Shown in pieces: positions 61,011 to 64,000 of a stretch of 64,000 nt of DNA (the first letter of the stretch is position 1; every line of letters begins with the position of its first letter). The position numbers and the translations under genes are program-made. Source of the DNA: Epiperipatus broadwayi (lineage: Eukaryota; Onychophora; Udeonychophora; Euonychophora; Peripatidae); assembly GCA_028023455.1 (NCBI GenBank), contig JAQFVV010000032.1, positions 5,366,392-5,430,391 on the forward strand. Reading direction: 5' to 3'. Below the pieces are notes generated by a model. That model was not told where the DNA came from and did not search any database. It worked only from the letters and a program-made list of their open reading frames with translations.

Positions 61011-61599
61011 AATCATGGGGTAAAGTCTGCCAATATTCTACTAAATTCTTTCAATCATCTGGCACATCTTTATCATGTATATATATATAATATAAAGTTT
61101 TGCTAACTATTTTTTTAATTTTACACTAGCTTTTCTTAAGATATCTAAAGAATTCCATCATTTTCTGAAGTTTTTCCTGAAGCTTTTCAATTCATCATAG
61201 ATTTAATTACATATTCCAATTTTTTATTTAAAATACTTGGCATTTCAGATATAGTAATAGAAGTAATTGTTCTGAGATTTTTTATTCTTTATTATTATAT
61301 AATTCTTCATAAAACATTCTCCACAATTCGTAATATCATTCTTCTTTTTGATAGTTCTTTTTTTTTACTATTATTGAAAATAACTTTTCTTCTAATACCA
61401 AGATGTTTTATACTTTTGAAGGTTTTTATTATTTTCTATAGTTTTTTTTTTTTTTGCCAATTTACCATTATATTTAACTTTTTAGAATGAAACTCAATGT
61501 AACAATATTAAGTTTTAAAGCAGAATTAAATAATTGTGGTTTCTAAATTAATCACACCTTCACATTATATGCTATCGATCTTTTAAGAATGTGTATATA

Positions 61600-61840
61600 A
61601 AACAACACTACAAAGTGAGTATTGATATCGCTTCTAACCAGTACAGTTTTTCCATGAGTAGTGTGAAAAAATAGCACCACATAGTGGGCTAGATTGCTGG
61701 CAGTTGCTGGTAGCAGATGACATAAGGTAGATATACATGGTGAACAGCACCATCTAGCGGCTGGAACTTGCATTGTCTGCTTTTGGCCCCCTACTCTGAA
61801 TATTTCTGTGGTTCCATGGAAAACAGCATCTCTGTGAGGA
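61600..61840. repeat. GC-balanced insertion within the LINE, unknown family
   Basis: A block between reverse transcriptase and endonuclease parts of the LINE with different composition. A stretch near 61710-61755 (ACATAAGGTAGATATACATGGTGAACAG) is loosely similar to 60950-60985 (GCAATAAGTAGCATAGACATGGTGAAAAT), so both insertions may belong to one family. No hammerhead core was found in this one. Confidence 0.4.
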
Positions 61841-62799
61841 TAAAGTTACAAGTACCAAAATTAAATTGAAACTAATTTCAAAATCTGTCAAAATTTTACA
61901 ATGATTATCAACTCCTAAATCAAATTTATTATAGTGATTCTGATGATTAGAAATAAAACTGTTAATACTATTTTTTTAATAAGCTTCATCTCTTTAGTTT
62001 TACATTAGCATGTTTCTTATATTTCACTAATTGATAATAATTTCCTATATTAATTATATTAAAATTATTATAATCTTGAAATATATATTATCTATTAGTA
62101 AAAATATAATCCAGTTCTATTCTATCTTCATTTATGATTCCATATCCATTTAGCATTTTTCACAAAGAAAGATTTATTTTTCCCCTGTAAATTCCACATA
62201 TCTATATCCTCTTTCATTTCAATCACTCACACCCCTTTCATTTTTTAATTGTTTTCCAGTTCTAACATTAAAGTCTCTCATGACAAACTCAAAATGTTGT
62301 TGTTTTTTTTTATGCTCAAAGCATTTTATCCATCTATATAAAAATCAATGAAAAGTTATTGGTATATAAAGTTTAATTATCTGCATTTGATATGCTGATA
62401 GTCTGCCTCATGTGCTATAAATTCTACAACATTGTTTTTCCACTTTTTATTTATAATGAATTGCATTGCAATTGTGTTTTTGATATTTATGCTTTTATGC
62501 TAAAGCAATATATCCACATAAAGCCAAAAGTGATTTCTACTTTTGACCCAACATGGTTCAAATAAATGCAATTGTTATTACTAGATTGCATAATTTTAAC
62601 CTGCATTATCAATTTTTATAGATTGTTTTCTGGTTACATCTTAGATGAAACTTTATCTAAACTATTACAGAAAAAACTTTACTACATTATAATATATCTG
62701 TATATAATCATGTTGACATTTACAGTTACATAAATGTCAATCAAATTAATTTGAAGCACTCCTAAATTGCAATCAGTAATTTAGTAAGCTATTGAATTA

Positions 62800-64000
62800 G
62801 TAAAAAAAGATATAAGACTAATTCCTTTCAATCAATATACACACATATTTTGTGCAGGAAAAGACCATACTTTAAGTGAGATGGATGTTCAAGCACCTGA
62901 GCTTTTCTTTAGATGTGATAGCCCCACTTTTTATGTAAATACTGCAATAATCTACTTGTTGGTTTTAAAATTTGAATATATTCCCAAACAAATATCCAAT
63001 TACTCACTCTTTTAACATAAATTATAAACTTCTCACAATGATTAGAAATAATTTCTGTCCAAACTAGAACATCCAATGGAGTGTTATATTTTACAAATAT
63101 TCAGGCTTTAAAACCAAATAGTGCAGAATCATAATATTTATATTAAAAAATCAAGCTATTATATCTGATTGAAAAATTTATGTGTTTAAAAACTTAAATC
63201 ATCTTAGAATAAATTGTAGTTTTCTTTATATGTGTGTGTGTTGTAAGGATTGAAATAGTCCAACCTTTCTCTCCGCTGTTATAAAAAAAATATGTTTATA
63301 AAATATTTCAGAGATTTTGTATTAAGTTACATTTATCATTATGAATAATCCTTTTTTTTGACATTTATAAAAGTAATCTTTTATCTAAGAGTAGTGAAAA
63401 GGCCACAGTAACAATAGTAAAAAAAGATGAAAATAAAATAAAATATGTAAATTGCATTAAAATGATATTAAAATAATAACCAAAATTTAAAAAATTTGTG
63501 TGTATTTATTAGTTATTTACATTTTATTTTTCTCACATATTTATATATAATTATTTTAAAATATTATAGTATAAACATTTATGCCATTGTTATTGTCTAC
63601 ATCAACAACAAAAGATTAAAAACATGTATCTTGTGAAAATTATAGATATGAAAAAGATTTTTTTGTTCTTTCTCTGTTGATTGCAATGAAAGTAAGCTAT
63701 TAGAAAAGTTTTACTATTAATTTTGCTCTTATTAATTAAAAAATAAATCTTCATTTATATCTTGCATAAGTGACAGAATGCCCAAGAAGTCAATCTAAGG
63801 ATTTTTGCATTTTCTCATATGCATGTTCCATCTTACCACCATGGGCATAAACATATATAGCTAAGGAAGAAAATCATATATTTAACTAACTCACCGCAAC
63901 CTTGAGAAAAAGAGGTTGATATTTGAAACTTAAGAAGCAATTGTAAAGACGAACATATTACAGTTAATTATCTGAAATATACTGCCATTCAGCAGAAGCA
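62800..64000. other. AT-rich spacer, nothing recognised
   Basis: No ORF, RNA or repeat family could be named up to the window edge. Confidence 0.45.

Larger units (their letters stand above)
59620..62740 (-). pseudogene. RTE-like LINE, minus strand, decayed but near full length
   Basis: Read on the minus strand from about 62740 downwards, the order is endonuclease, reverse transcriptase, C-terminal tail. Near 62285-62200 is DFNVRTGKQLKNERGVSD, the endonuclease DFN-x-R-x-G ... NERG block. Near 61380-61050 are LYNNKE and a KASGKTSENDGIL-like segment, equivalent to KAPGxDGI, then DVPDD. Near 60400-60330 is SHLNFANDVLLC, the catalytic FADD box changed to FAND. Near 60240-60130 is NNYKCFG...ITNTDGSAMGEIDNKI, the RTE-type (F/Y)KYLG-I-TDG block. 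Near 59900-59640 is LAQHIAKGNNSRCKLEVLNW ... VKGNYDQ...NWERF, the C-terminal region. Stops are everywhere. Confidence 0.75.

Noticed and set aside
60794-61773. Minus-strand ORFs of 71 and 73 residues
   Set aside because: They cover insertions within the decayed RTE-like LINE and show no family resemblance.

Overview
This window is strongly AT-rich, intron/intergenic-type DNA from a repeat-dense animal genome, most likely an invertebrate; the lineage cannot be fixed from the sequence. The grounds are: tRNA-derived SINEs close to an animal tRNA-Gly(UCC), mariner, RTE-like, other LINE and Penelope-like remnants, very long GATA and ATT microsatellites, and no prokaryotic signals. I find no intact host protein gene. 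Every recognisable coding stretch is a decayed transposon or a broken zinc-finger gene.

The most interesting content is a set of self-cleaving hammerhead ribozyme motifs in short repeats of at least three unrelated families, called here R1, R2 and R3. R1 is a 166-bp unit present twice (518-683, 3642-3807), with an apparently intact type I hammerhead on the minus strand. R2 occurs as a solo unit (9341-9532) and as a 1.2-kb composite (17610-18854). The composite holds two plus-strand hammerheads whose cleavage sites are 472 bp apart, plus one inverted copy with a damaged core, all inside a 12-bp target-site duplication. R3 (18875-20054) follows 20 bp later, with the same head-to-head layout, a 453-bp period, two hammerheads and a 13-bp target-site duplication. 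This is the architecture of retrozymes: small non-autonomous retroelements that spread through self-cleaved, circularised RNAs.

A plausible source of enzymes is visible nearby. A decayed Penelope-like element with terminal repeats, reverse transcriptase and GIY-YIG nuclease lies at 48440-51515, and fragments of its terminal repeat lie at 1-455, 20455-20580 and 25915-26090. It appears to sit inside a wrecked LTR-retrotransposon-like region (46089-54945).

Layout: 1-5820 holds Penelope terminal repeat, R1, and two LINE remnants of one family. 6123-6558 is a GATA satellite. 8663-9532 holds a duplicated 230-bp block and the R2 solo. 11950-13412 holds inverted repeats, a tRNA-SINE and an ATT array. 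14925-15174 is a tandem duplication. 17610-20054 is the R2 and R3 pair. 21050-23700 holds a LINE 3' end, a zinc-finger pseudogene and an R3 fragment. Tail-bearing tRNA-SINEs lie at 27474 and 32074. 37617-39382 holds a 318-bp tandem repeat, an AT palindrome and a mariner. 41898-42825 holds a second mariner and a LINE tail. 46-55 kb is the nested retroelement block. 59620-62740 is an RTE-like LINE on the minus strand containing a further hammerhead-like insertion. The long stretches in between are AT-rich with nothing I can name.
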